Shown here in pieces: positions 50,275 to 58,756 of a stretch of DNA of 64,000 nucleotides. A program made the position numbers and the translations under genes. The notes under the pieces are model-generated. The model saw nothing but the letters and a program-made list of their open reading frames with translations, ran no database searches and was not told the DNA's origin. Each line of letters begins with the position of its first letter. The first letter of the stretch is position 1. The stretch comes from Burkholderia sp. NRF60-BP8 (GTDB lineage: Bacteria > Pseudomonadota > Gammaproteobacteria > Burkholderiales > Burkholderiaceae), in contig NZ_CP013372.1 in NCBI RefSeq assembly GCF_001522585.2, forward strand, positions 496,001 through 560,000, given 5' to 3'.

Positions 50275-50629
50275 GACGCGTTCCGATGATGCAATTTGCG
50301 CATTGTAGGAGTGCGAGCATGCGCGATTCATATAATGATTTTTGCTATCGACAGCGGGAAAACTGCGAAGCGCGCGGCCGTCGCGTTGGCCCGCCTTGTG
50401 CGCATGCGCGCCGGCTGCGCGGGGTGACGAGAACGAAACGTCAATCGAATCAACGCGATGCGATGGGTGTGCGCACGTCGCTCGACGTGCGACGGATGGA
50501 CGACCGTTCACGAGCGTCGCCTGCTTCGCGCCGCGTGCGATATCGATATGCGCAAAACTTCGTTGGATCGTCCTGAACCGGATGGTTACATGCCCTCAAT
50601 CTTTTCGACTGACTGACGTTGGGGGACGC
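50275..50629. promoter_or_regulatory. 355-bp divergent promoter region, LysR/ABC transporter
   Basis: A LysR-type T-N11-A box with ATGC arms, ATGCAATTTGCGCAT, lies at 50289-50303 just upstream of the LysR start. A consensus TATAAT (50331-50336) sits on the plus strand in an AT-rich patch. A minus-strand TACAAT-like -10 also falls near 50303. The rest holds no supported gene. This layout suggests one LysR protein controlling both operons. Confidence 0.5.
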
Positions 50630-51823
50630 ATGAACGTTTCGGGGAACGACGCGCGCGGCGCATGGCGACGCGTGCTGGGCACGATGGCGGCGCTCGCTGC
50701 CGCATGGGGCTTGTCGACGGGCGGCGCGCTCGCGGCCGGCGTATCGGGCGAGCCGGTGGTGATCGGCGTGAGCGGGCCGCTCACGGGCCAGGACGCGCAA
50801 TACGGCGAGCAGTGGAAGCGCGGTTTCGATCTCGCGCTCGACGAGATCAACGGCAGCGGCGGCATTCACGGCCGGCCGCTCGCGATCGACTTCCAGGACA
50901 GCCGCAGCGACCCGCGCCAGGCGGTGGCGATCGCGCAGAAGTTCGTCGCCGATCCGCGCATCGCGATCGAGCTCGGCGATTTCTCGAGCGCGACGTCGAT
51001 GGCTGCGTCGCCGATCTATCAGCGTGGCCAGCTGGTGCAGTTCGGCTTCACGAATTCGCATCCGGATTTCACGAAGGGCGGCGATTATCTGTGGAGCACC
51101 GCGCTGAGCCAGGCCGAGGAACAGCCGCTGCTCGCGCGCTACGCGGTGAAGGCGCTCGGCTTCAAGCGGATCGCGGTGCTGTACCTGAATACCGACTGGG
51201 GCCGCACCAGCAAGGACATCTTCGCGAAGGCCGTGACCGGGCTCGGCGCGCAGGTCGTGGCGGCCGAAGGCTACCAGCCGGCGGAGAAGGATTTCCGCTC
51301 GACGCTCGTGCGGATCGGCGCGTCGCAGCCCGATTCGATCGTGCTGATCTCGTACTACGCGGACGGCGCGCAGATCGTGCGCCAGGCGCGCACGTCGGGC
51401 GTCGCGCTGCCGATCGCGGCGGTGGGCTCCGTGTATTCGCCGAAGTTCCTCGAACTGGGCGGCACGGCCGTCGAAGGCGTCTATACGGAATCGAACTTCT
51501 TTCCGGCCGAACCGCGCCCCGAGGTGCAGGCGTTCGTGCAGCGCTATCGTGCGAAATTCCACGCGGATCCCGATTCGTTCGTGGCGCGTGCCTACGACGC
51601 GCTGATCCTGTCGGCGGAAGTGCTGCGCCGCTACGGCACGACGCGCCAGGCCGCGCACGACGGTTTCGCGAAGGTCGCCGACGTGCCGAGCGTGATCTTC
51701 GGCAAGGTGCGCTTCGATCCGCAGACACGCCGCGTCGCGGGCGCGCGCACCGTGTATCTGGTCGTGAAGCAGGGGCAGTGGGCGCTGTGGGACGGCGCGA
51801 AGCCGCAGCTCGCGGCGCGCTGA
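50630..51823 (+). CDS. ABC transporter periplasmic binding protein, branched-chain amino acid type
   Basis: 397 residues. A signal peptide of about 35 residues ends at GGALAAG. Type I LivK-like fold: VVIGVSGPLTGQDAQYGEQWKRGFDLALDEINGSGGIHGRPLAIDFQDSRSDPRQAVAIAQKF, FGFTNSHPDF, AVLYLNTDWGRTSKDIF, AVGSVYSPKFLELGG. It delivers a small organic solute to the permease-ATPase genes immediately downstream. First gene of a four-gene transport operon divergent from the LysR/flavoprotein operon, so the ligand may be the substrate of that flavoprotein. Confidence 0.92.
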   Translation: MNVSGNDARGAWRRVLGTMAALAAAWGLSTGGALAAGVSGEPVVIGVSGPLTGQDAQYGEQWKRGFDLALDEINGSGGIHGRPLAIDFQDSRSDPRQAVAIAQKFVADPRIAIELGDFSSATSMAASPIYQRGQLVQFGFTNSHPDFTKGGDYLWSTALSQAEEQPLLARYAVKALGFKRIAVLYLNTDWGRTSKDIFAKAVTGLGAQVVAAEGYQPAEKDFRSTLVRIGASQPDSIVLISYYADGAQIVRQARTSGVALPIAAVGSVYSPKFLELGGTAVEGVYTESNFFPAEPRPEVQAFVQRYRAKFHADPDSFVARAYDALILSAEVLRRYGTTRQAAHDGFAKVADVPSVIFGKVRFDPQTRRVAGARTVYLVVKQGQWALWDGAKPQLAAR

Positions 51824-51862
51824 ACCCGACATGAACCGCCTGCACCTGACGGACGCATCGTG

Positions 51863-53674
51863 ATGGCTTCCTGGCTCGACTACACGCTCAACGGCCTCAT
51901 CGTCGGCAACATCTACGCGCTGCTTGCGGTCGGGCTCGCGCTGATCTTCGGCGTGTCGCACCTGATCAACTTCGCGCACGGCTCGGTGTACATGGTCGGC
52001 GCATTCATCGGCTGGCTCTGCCTGACGCGCTTCGGGCTGCCGCTGCCGCTTGCGCTCGCGGCGGTGGTCGTCGGCTGCGGCGCGCTCGGCATCGCGATCG
52101 AGCGGATCGGGCTGCGGCCGCTGCGCCATGCCGCGCGCATCGCGCCGCTGCTCGCGACGATCGGTATCAGCTTCATCCTCGACCAGCTCGCGCAACTCGC
52201 GTTCGGCGCGGATCCGCGTGCGGTGCCGACGCCGCTGCCCGACTGGCACGTGCGGATCGCCGGCGCGACGCTCGGCTCGCTCGACCTGCTGATCGCGGGC
52301 ATCGGCCTCGCGGCGGCTGCGCTGCTGTACGGCTTCCTGCGCTTCACGCGGCTCGGCTGGGCCGTGCGCGCGACCGCGCAGGATCGCGACGCGGCGCTGC
52401 AGATGGGTGTCGACGTCGACCGCGTGAACCAGACCGTGTTCGCGATCGCGTGCGCGCTCGGCGGCGTGAGCGGGCTGCTGGTCGGCATGTACTACAACAG
52501 CATCGATCCGGCGATGGGCTTCCAGGCGACGCTGAAGGGCGTCGTCGCGCTGCTGATCGGCGGGCTCGGCAACGTGCCCGGCGCGATCGCCGGCAGCCTG
52601 CTGCTCGGTCTCGTCGAAAGCTACGGCGTCGCGCTGTTCGGCACCAGCTATCGCGACCTGTTCGCGTTCGGGCTGCTGATCGTGTTCCTCGTGTGGCGGC
52701 CGAACGGCTTGTTCAGCGCGAACCGCGCGCTGCCGCCGGAGCCGATGACCGGCACCTTCCTCGCCGCCGCGAAAGCCGTGCGCGTGCCGCGCCCGGTGCT
52801 CGTCGTGCTGATCGCGGCAGCGGCCGTGCTGCCGTGGCTCGGCGCATCGCCTTACGTGCTGCAGACGCTGACCAACGCGTGGCTGTACGGGTTGCTCGCG
52901 CTGAGCCTCACGCTCGTCGCGGGCACGGTCGGGCAGATCTCGCTCGGCCACGCCGCGCTGCTCGTGATCGGCGCGTATGCGTCGGCGCTGCTGTCGTCGG
53001 ATCTCGGCTGGTCGCCGGCCGTGACGATTCCGTGCGCGGGCGCGGTCACGGCCGTGCTCGGCACGCTGCTCGTCTATCCGGCATTCCGGCTGCGCGGGCA
53101 TTACGTGTCGATCGCGACGCTCGGCATCGGCGAAGTGGTGAGCCTCGTGATCCTGAACTGGGACGGCCTGACGCGCGGCCCGCTCGGCATCACCGGCATC
53201 GCGCCGCTGCCGTGGGCGACGACCGCGCGCGCCGCGTACTGGTTCACGCTCGCGGTGCTCGTCGTGTTCGCGCTCGTGCAGGTGCGGCTGCTGCGTTCGC
53301 ATCTGGGCCGCACGCTGCGCGCGGTGCGCGAGGACGACGTCGCCGCGCGTGCGCACGGCATCGCGCCGAACCGCTACAAGGCGATCGCGTTCGCGGTCGG
53401 CGGCGTCGCGGCGGGCGTGAGTGGCGGGATCGCCGCGCACCTGTACAGCTACATCAATCACCAGACCTTCGATTCGCAGGTGTCGATCCTCGCGTTGACG
53501 ATGGTGATCCTCGGCGGGCTCGGCAACGTGCTCGGCGGCATCGTCGGCGCGATCGCGCTGATCGGGCTGCCCGAGCTGTTCCGTTGGGCGGCCGACTACC
53601 GGATGCTGATCTACGGCCTCGTGCTGCTGCTGCTCGTCCGGTTCCGGCCGCAGGGCCTGCTCGGCACGGTGTGA
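51863..53674 (+). CDS. fused LivH-LivM ABC permease
   Basis: 603 residues, about 17 membrane segments. The first half is LivH-like ([41 protein letters not shown], later [28 protein letters not shown]). The second half is LivM-like ([72 protein letters not shown]). Normally these are two proteins; here one chain. ATG 51863 directly follows an in-frame GTG at 51860, so either may initiate. Cytoplasmic-membrane channel of the transporter. Confidence 0.92.
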   Translation: MASWLDYTLNGLIVGNIYALLAVGLALIFGVSHLINFAHGSVYMVGAFIGWLCLTRFGLPLPLALAAVVVGCGALGIAIERIGLRPLRHAARIAPLLATIGISFILDQLAQLAFGADPRAVPTPLPDWHVRIAGATLGSLDLLIAGIGLAAAALLYGFLRFTRLGWAVRATAQDRDAALQMGVDVDRVNQTVFAIACALGGVSGLLVGMYYNSIDPAMGFQATLKGVVALLIGGLGNVPGAIAGSLLLGLVESYGVALFGTSYRDLFAFGLLIVFLVWRPNGLFSANRALPPEPMTGTFLAAAKAVRVPRPVLVVLIAAAAVLPWLGASPYVLQTLTNAWLYGLLALSLTLVAGTVGQISLGHAALLVIGAYASALLSSDLGWSPAVTIPCAGAVTAVLGTLLVYPAFRLRGHYVSIATLGIGEVVSLVILNWDGLTRGPLGITGIAPLPWATTARAAYWFTLAVLVVFALVQVRLLRSHLGRTLRAVREDDVAARAHGIAPNRYKAIAFAVGGVAAGVSGGIAAHLYSYINHQTFDSQVSILALTMVILGGLGNVLGGIVGAIALIGLPELFRWAADYRMLIYGLVLLLLVRFRPQGLLGTV

Positions 53675-53685
53675 GGAGGAATGCG

Positions 53686-54543
53686 ATGACGACCACTCGG
53701 CCCCTGCTCGACGTGCAGGGCCTGACACGCCGCTTCGACGGCGTGACCGCGCTCGACGGCGCGAGCCTGACGCTCGCGGACGGCGAACTGCTGAGCGTGA
53801 TCGGCCCGAACGGCGCGGGCAAGTCGACGCTGTTCAACCTGATCGCGGGCGCCGACCGGCCCGACGCCGGCCGCGTGACGTTCGACGGTCGGGACATCAC
53901 CGGCACCGCGCCCGAACGACTCGCGGCGCTCGGTATCGCGCGCACGTTCCAGCATGGCCGCGTGTTCGGCAACCTGAGCGTGCTGGACAACGTGCTGATC
54001 GGCGCGCATGCGCGGCTGCGTGCGGCGCGGCCCGGCTGGCCCGCGCTCGGCGCGGCCGCCGAAGTGCTGCGCGCGCTCGTGCGGCCGGCTTCGGTGCGGC
54101 GCGAGGAGGCCGAACTGCGCGAAGAGGCGCGCGCGATCGTCGCCGGGTTCGGCGAACGGCTCACGCCGCGCATCGATCATCCGGCACACAGCCTGTCGTA
54201 TGCGAACCGGCGGCGCGTGGAGATCGGCCGCGCGCTCGCGCTGCATCCGCGCCTGCTGCTGCTCGACGAGCCGACGGCCGGGATGAACGAGACGGAGACC
54301 GCCGAGATGCTGCAACTGATCCAGTCGCTGAAGGCGCGCGGCCTGACGATCCTGCTGATCGAGCACAAGCTCGAACTCGTGATGCGCGTGTCCGACCGCG
54401 TGATGGTGCTCGACAACGGCGTGAAGATCGCCGAAGGCGCGCCGCGCGACGTGCGGCACGATCCGCGCGTGATCGAGGCCTATCTCGGCCGCCGTCATGC
54501 GGGCGGCCCGTCGGCCGGTCGTGCCGCGCAGGCGGCTGCATGA
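53686..54543 (+). CDS. ABC transporter ATP-binding protein LivG-like
   Basis: 285 residues from ATG 53686; ATG 53681 is followed by a stop and is not used. Walker A GPNGAGKST, Q-loop ARTFQHGRVF, signature LSYANRRRVEIGRALALHP (a variant of LSYG), Walker B LLLLDEPTAGMN, switch His in IEHKLELVMRV. The long helical insertion between Q-loop and signature is LivG-like. Pairs with the LivF-like gene to power the fused permease. Confidence 0.92.
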   Translation: MTTTRPLLDVQGLTRRFDGVTALDGASLTLADGELLSVIGPNGAGKSTLFNLIAGADRPDAGRVTFDGRDITGTAPERLAALGIARTFQHGRVFGNLSVLDNVLIGAHARLRAARPGWPALGAAAEVLRALVRPASVRREEAELREEARAIVAGFGERLTPRIDHPAHSLSYANRRRVEIGRALALHPRLLLLDEPTAGMNETETAEMLQLIQSLKARGLTILLIEHKLELVMRVSDRVMVLDNGVKIAEGAPRDVRHDPRVIEAYLGRRHAGGPSAGRAAQAAA

Positions 54544-55304
54544 GCGTACTTTCTTCGAGACCCGATACGACCATGACGGACGCGCTGCTGAAACTCGAAC
54601 ACCTCGACACGTTCTATGGGCCCGTGCAGGTGCATTTCGACGTGAACGTCGAAGTCGGCCGCGGGCAGATCGTCAGCCTGCTCGGCGGCAACGCGAGCGG
54701 CAAGTCGACGACGATGAAGCTGATTCTCGGGTTGATGCGGCCGAAGCGCGGCGTCGTGCGTTTCGACGGCGACGACGTGACGGCGCTCGCGACGCCGCAG
54801 CGCGTGCGGCGCGGGATCGCGGCCGTGCCGGAGGCGCGGCGGCTGTTCGGCGACATGAGCGTGCGCGAGAACCTGCTGATGGGCGCTTACACGCGCGGCG
54901 ATCGCGCGGCGGTGACCGACGACTACGAACGCGTGCTCGATCTGTTTCCGCGCGTACGCGAGCGGCTCGCGCAGCGCGCGGGCACGCTGTCGGGTGGCGA
55001 GCAGCAGATGCTCGCGATGGCGCGCGCATTGATGGCGCGGCCGAAACTGATCTGCATGGACGAGCCGACGATGGGATTGTCGCCGCTCTACGTCGACAAG
55101 GTGCTCGAACTGATCGATTCGATCAACCGGCAGGGCGTGACGGTGTTCATGGTCGAGCAGAACGCGAGCCTCGCGCTGGAGATCGCGCACTACGGATACG
55201 TGCTGCAGACGGGCCGCGTCGTGCTGGAAGGGCCGGCGAAGGCGTTGCTCGACGACGAGCGCGTGCGCGATGCGTATCTCGGTGGGGAGGCGGTGGCGGT
55301 GTAG
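54540..55304 (+). CDS. ABC transporter ATP-binding protein LivF-like
   Basis: 254 residues; ATG 54540 overlaps the LivG stop (ATGA). The chain may instead begin at the internal ATG 54573. The Walker A is unusual but functional-looking: GGNASGKST instead of GANGAGKTT. Q-loop PEARRLFGDMSVRENLLMG, signature LSGGEQQMLAMARALM, Walker B LICMDEPTMGLSP, switch His replaced in VEQNASLAL as typical of LivF. Second ATPase of the transporter; ends 12 bp before the convergent histidine kinase gene. Confidence 0.9.
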   Translation: MSVLSSRPDTTMTDALLKLEHLDTFYGPVQVHFDVNVEVGRGQIVSLLGGNASGKSTTMKLILGLMRPKRGVVRFDGDDVTALATPQRVRRGIAAVPEARRLFGDMSVRENLLMGAYTRGDRAAVTDDYERVLDLFPRVRERLAQRAGTLSGGEQQMLAMARALMARPKLICMDEPTMGLSPLYVDKVLELIDSINRQGVTVFMVEQNASLALEIAHYGYVLQTGRVVLEGPAKALLDDERVRDAYLGGEAVAV

Positions 55305-55316
55305 GGGGCCTTCACT

Positions 55317-56738
55317 TTACGCGTGATTCGCGTGCGTCGCCGCCGCACGCGGAAACGTCAGCACCACCGCGAACCCGCCTGCCTCCGGAAACGCGAACCC
55401 GACGCGCCCGCCGTGCGCCTTCATCACTTCCTGCACGATCGCGAGACCGAGTCCCGACCCCGTGCGGCGCTCGCTGCCGTCCGGCGCTATCCGCACGAAC
55501 GGTTGCAAGGCCGCGTCCCAGTGCTCGCGCGGCATCCCGCGCCCGTTGTCGGTGACGGTCAGCGTCACCGCCCGATCCGCGTTGCCTTGGGTTGCGACCG
55601 ACACGACGATGTCGTCTGCATGGCCGTGCAGCAACGCGTTGTGCAGCACGTTCGACAGCGCTTCCTGAAGACTGATCGCATCGCCGTCGATCCATGCCTG
55701 CGGCGCGTCGCTCGCGAACGCAACGGCCACGTCGCGCTCGCCGGCGAGCGGAATCGTGCGGCCCAGCACCTCTTTCGCGAGCGCGACGAGTTCGACGGGT
55801 TGCAGCGGCACGGCCTCGGTGCGATGAATCACCATCGCATGATTGAGCAGCTGGCCGGTGAGCCGGCCGACGTCCGCACAGGTCGCGCGCAGCGCATCGA
55901 GCCGCGCCGCACGGCGCGCGGGGTCGGCCTCGCCGTCGAGCAGCTCGATCTGCGCGTCGAGCCGCGCGAGCGGCGTGCGCATCTGGTGGGCGGCGTCGGC
56001 GATGAAGCGCTGCATCGCGTTGATCCGCTCCGCGAGCCGTCGCATCAGCCCGTTGATCGACCCGATGATCGCGTCGATCTCGCTCGGCGTATCGACGGCC
56101 ACGGGCCGCAGGTCGGCCGGGTCGCGCGCGGCGATGATCGTGCCGATCCGCGCGAGCGGGCGCAGGCCGCGCCGGATCGCGAGGCCGCTCGCGCCGATCG
56201 CGAGCACGCTCATCAGCAGGATCAGCGTCCACACCTTGATGCTCATGTCGTTCGTCAGCTGCTGACGCGCATTGGTTGTCTGCGCAACCGTCACGAGCGC
56301 CCAGCCCGGCGTGCTTTCCTCGGGCATGTAGCGGGCGATCGTCGCGGTACGGATCGGGTGCCCCTGGTAGACGGCATTCGCGAACGCGGGGCCCTGCTTC
56401 GCGGCGGCGAGCGTCGCGGCGCTCGCGAGATCGTTGTAGCCGGCCACGACCACGCCGCGCGAATCGACGACCTTGTAGTAGACGAGGTCGTAGCGCGACA
56501 GTGTCGACAGCGCGGCGACCGGCGGATTCAGCGCGAGCACGCCGCCTTGTACGTAGAGGTTTTCGGCGACCTGGATCGACGCGCCCGCCAGCAACTGGTC
56601 GTATGCGCGTTCGGCCGCGACGCCCGCGTAGTAGCGCGCGATCGCCGCGAGCGCGAGCGCGCCGGTCGCGACGACGAGCGCGATGAACAGCAGCGTGCGC
56701 CCGAACAGCGTCTTCGGGAACCAGTCAATGCGCGGCAA
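55317..56738 (-). CDS. sensor histidine kinase, TctE-like
   Basis: 473 residues. A first membrane helix (LLFIALVVATGALALAAIARYY), a periplasmic sensor of about 115 residues, a second helix (TLILLMSVLAIGASGLAI), HAMP, then a HisKA domain (AMQRFIADAAHQMRTPLARLDAQ, His251) and an ATPase domain (VTDNGRGMPREHWDAALQPFVRI, GSGLGLAIVQEVMKAHGG). Overlaps the upstream response regulator by 14 bases. TctDE-type systems control uptake of carboxylates, and the SBP/MFS genes divergent from this pair fit that. Confidence 0.93.
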   Translation of the reverse strand: MPRIDWFPKTLFGRTLLFIALVVATGALALAAIARYYAGVAAERAYDQLLAGASIQVAENLYVQGGVLALNPPVAALSTLSRYDLVYYKVVDSRGVVVAGYNDLASAATLAAAKQGPAFANAVYQGHPIRTATIARYMPEESTPGWALVTVAQTTNARQQLTNDMSIKVWTLILLMSVLAIGASGLAIRRGLRPLARIGTIIAARDPADLRPVAVDTPSEIDAIIGSINGLMRRLAERINAMQRFIADAAHQMRTPLARLDAQIELLDGEADPARRAARLDALRATCADVGRLTGQLLNHAMVIHRTEAVPLQPVELVALAKEVLGRTIPLAGERDVAVAFASDAPQAWIDGDAISLQEALSNVLHNALLHGHADDIVVSVATQGNADRAVTLTVTDNGRGMPREHWDAALQPFVRIAPDGSERRTGSGLGLAIVQEVMKAHGGRVGFAFPEAGGFAVVLTFPRAAATHANHA

Positions 56739-57390
56739 TCTGATACCCCATCCCGCGCGTGGTACGGATCTCGACGGAGCTGCCCTGCAGCTTCCGGCGC
56801 ACGCGCGTCACGTATTGCTCGACCGCGTTCGCGGTCGGCTCGTTGCCGAAGCTGAACAACTGGTTCAGCAGTTCTTCCTTCGAGAAGATGCGTTGCGGGC
56901 GGCTCGCGAGGATTTCGAGCAGCGCGAATTCCTGGCGCGACAGCGACAGCGGCTGGCCGTCGAGTTCCGCGAGGCGGCTGCTGCGGTCGATCACGAGGCC
57001 GCCGAGCGTCAGCACGTCGTTCGCGTGACCGCTGTTGCGGCGCAGGAGCGCCTGCACGCGCGCGTCGAGTTCGCGATAGTCGAACGGCTTCACGAGGTAG
57101 TCGTCGGCGCCGAGGCCGAGGCCGCTCACGCGGTCGTCGATCGCCGAGCGGGCGGTGACGAGCAGCACGGGCGTCGTGCTGCCGGACGCGCGCAGGTTGC
57201 GCAGCACGGTGAAGCCATCCATGCCGGGCAGGTTCGCATCGAGCACGACGAGATCGAAGCGCTCGACGCGCAGCAGCCCGTGCGCGGTCGCGCCGTCGGT
57301 TTCGAGATCGACGGCGTGGCCGAGCCGGGCCAGGCGGCTGCGGATCGCCGCGCCGATTTCCGCATCGTCCTCCACGACGAGAATGCGCAT
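56725..57390 (-). CDS. response regulator, OmpR/TctD family
   Basis: 221 residues. Receiver domain with phospho-acceptor Asp51 (VVLDANLPGMDGF), TARSAIDDRVSGLGLGADDYLVKPFD, and an OmpR-type winged helix (PLSLSRQEFALLEILASRPQRIFSKEELLNQLF, TRVRRKLQGSSVEIRTTRGMGYQI). Partners the overlapping TctE-like kinase. Divergent from the leader/SBP/MFS genes, where a direct repeat fits OmpR-family binding. Confidence 0.94.
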   Translation of the reverse strand: MRILVVEDDAEIGAAIRSRLARLGHAVDLETDGATAHGLLRVERFDLVVLDANLPGMDGFTVLRNLRASGSTTPVLLVTARSAIDDRVSGLGLGADDYLVKPFDYRELDARVQALLRRNSGHANDVLTLGGLVIDRSSRLAELDGQPLSLSRQEFALLEILASRPQRIFSKEELLNQLFSFGNEPTANAVEQYVTRVRRKLQGSSVEIRTTRGMGYQIAAH

Positions 57391-57439
57391 GATGCCGTTT
57401 GCAGGTAGGTGGATTAGGGGTTTTCCCGGGGCCGGGATG

Positions 57440-57454
57440 TCAGCATTTTCTCAG
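57440..57454 (+). promoter_or_regulatory. OmpR-type direct repeat between the TCS and the SBP genes
   Basis: TCAG at 57440-57443 recurs at 57451-57454, starts 11 bases apart with CATTTTC between, matching the one-turn spacing of OmpR-family half-sites. It lies in the 145-bp divergent gap; short, so tentative. Confidence 0.35.
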
Positions 57455-57535
57455 ACTCGGTCGATAACCTGTGTCGAGCCGGAAGCAGGATGCAAGGACG
57501 GCATTAATACCAGAAATACTCAAGGAGACGGCAAC

Positions 57536-57631
57536 ATGCAGCATGTCACGGGCACGACGAACGCGCGCCGCGGCGCCACGCCGGCCTGCGCGTGGCCGCT
57601 GGCCGCCCGCCGCACGGCGGTGTGCGCATGA
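57536..57631 (+). CDS. 31-residue putative leader peptide overlapping the SBP gene
   Basis: ATG 57536 has an AAGGAGA ribosome site and encodes 31 residues (MQHVTGTTNARRGATPACAW, then an Arg/Ala-rich end). Its stop overlaps ATG 57628 of the binding protein (ATGA), so translation of the two is likely coupled. It may serve as a leader, or this ribosome site may simply serve an extended 5' region. No homology is recognised. Confidence 0.5.
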   Translation: MQHVTGTTNARRGATPACAWPLAARRTAVCA

Positions 57632-58644
57632 CGATGTCGCCGCGCCGCCGCGCGCTGATCGCCGCCGGGCTCGGTGTGCTCGCCGCGCCGGCGCGGGTGC
57701 GCGCGAAGCCGCGCACGGTGCGGATCTCGAAAGGCTATGGCGTGCTGTACCTGCCGTTGCTCGTGATGGAGAAGCAGCGGCTGTTCGAGCGGCATGCGGC
57801 GCGCCACGGCGTGCGCGACGTCGCGGTCGAATGGGTGCTGCTCGACGGCGGCAATTCCGTCAACGACGCGATGATGGCCGGTACGCTCGATTTCGCGGGC
57901 GCCGGCGCGCCGGGGTTCATCGAACTGTGGGCGCGGGCGCGCGGCATTCCGAACGTCGAGGTGATCGGCATCAGCGGGCTGTCGACCACGTCGCTGTCGC
58001 TGAACGCGAACCGGCCGGGCCTCGTGTCGCTGCGCGACTTCACGCCGTCCGACCGGATCGCGGTGCCGGGCATCCGCACGTCGCTGTCGGCGGTCGTGCT
58101 GCAGATGGTCGCGAGCCGGCAGCTCGGCGCCAGGCATTTCGCGCAGCTCGATTCGATCACCGTGAACCTGCCGCATCCGCAGGCGATGCAGGCGCTGATC
58201 CGCCGCGAGAACGGTGTGACCGCGCATTTCACGTCGCCGCCGTTCTCGACGCTCGAATTGCGGCAGCCGGGCATTCATCGCGTCGTGAGTTCGGTCGACG
58301 TGCTCGGCCCGCTGACGCTCGACGTCGTGTTCGCGCCGAAGCGGCTCGTCGATGCGCAGCCTGCGCTGGCCGTCGCGTTTCTCGGCGCGCTCGACGAAGC
58401 GAACCGCCTGATCGCGCAGGACCCGCGCGCGGCGGCCGCGCTCTACGCGGCGTCGTCGGGCGTCGGCGTGTCGCACGACGACGTGATGCGGATGCTCGCC
58501 GCGCCCGACACGCGTTTCTCGGTGCTGCCGAACCAGTTGATGGACTACGTCGAATTCCTGTATCTGGCCGGCACGATCAAGGCGAAGCCGCGCGCGTGGC
58601 ACGAGATGTTCGCGCCGATGCTCGACGACTACCGGTCGGGTTGA
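57628..58644 (+). CDS. NMT1/THI5-like periplasmic substrate-binding protein
   Basis: 338 residues. The N-terminus MTMSPRRRALIAAGLGVLAA has a twin-arginine-like motif and ends near RVRAKPR. NMT1/SsuA-type fold: ISKGYGVLYLPLLVMEKQRLFERHAARHG, GGNSVNDAMMAGTLDFAGAG, and later HPQAMQALIRRENGVTAHFTSPPFSTLELRQPG. Such proteins bind sulfonates, nitrate/taurine or pyrimidine-like compounds. No cognate permease or ATPase adjoins; an ACS-type MFS gene follows instead. Divergent from the TctDE-like pair. Confidence 0.88.
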   Translation: MTMSPRRRALIAAGLGVLAAPARVRAKPRTVRISKGYGVLYLPLLVMEKQRLFERHAARHGVRDVAVEWVLLDGGNSVNDAMMAGTLDFAGAGAPGFIELWARARGIPNVEVIGISGLSTTSLSLNANRPGLVSLRDFTPSDRIAVPGIRTSLSAVVLQMVASRQLGARHFAQLDSITVNLPHPQAMQALIRRENGVTAHFTSPPFSTLELRQPGIHRVVSSVDVLGPLTLDVVFAPKRLVDAQPALAVAFLGALDEANRLIAQDPRAAAALYAASSGVGVSHDDVMRMLAAPDTRFSVLPNQLMDYVEFLYLAGTIKAKPRAWHEMFAPMLDDYRSG

Positions 58645-58756
58645 GCCGCATCCGCCGCGATCCGAATCCATTCACCGAACCACCCGACGCCGGCACGTTC
58701 GTCGCGCGCGGTGCCGTTTCAACCGATATGCAACCGATTCACGCAAGGAGCCTGAA

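Noticed and set aside
53681..53686. ATG at 53681 as start of the LivG-like gene
   Set aside because: It is followed within two codons by TGA; ATG 53686 is in the LivG frame.
50450..53728. A 1092-codon open frame antisense to the binding protein and permease genes
   Set aside because: Low-complexity Arg/Asp/Gln composition; a shadow of the GC-rich sense genes, which have clear domains.
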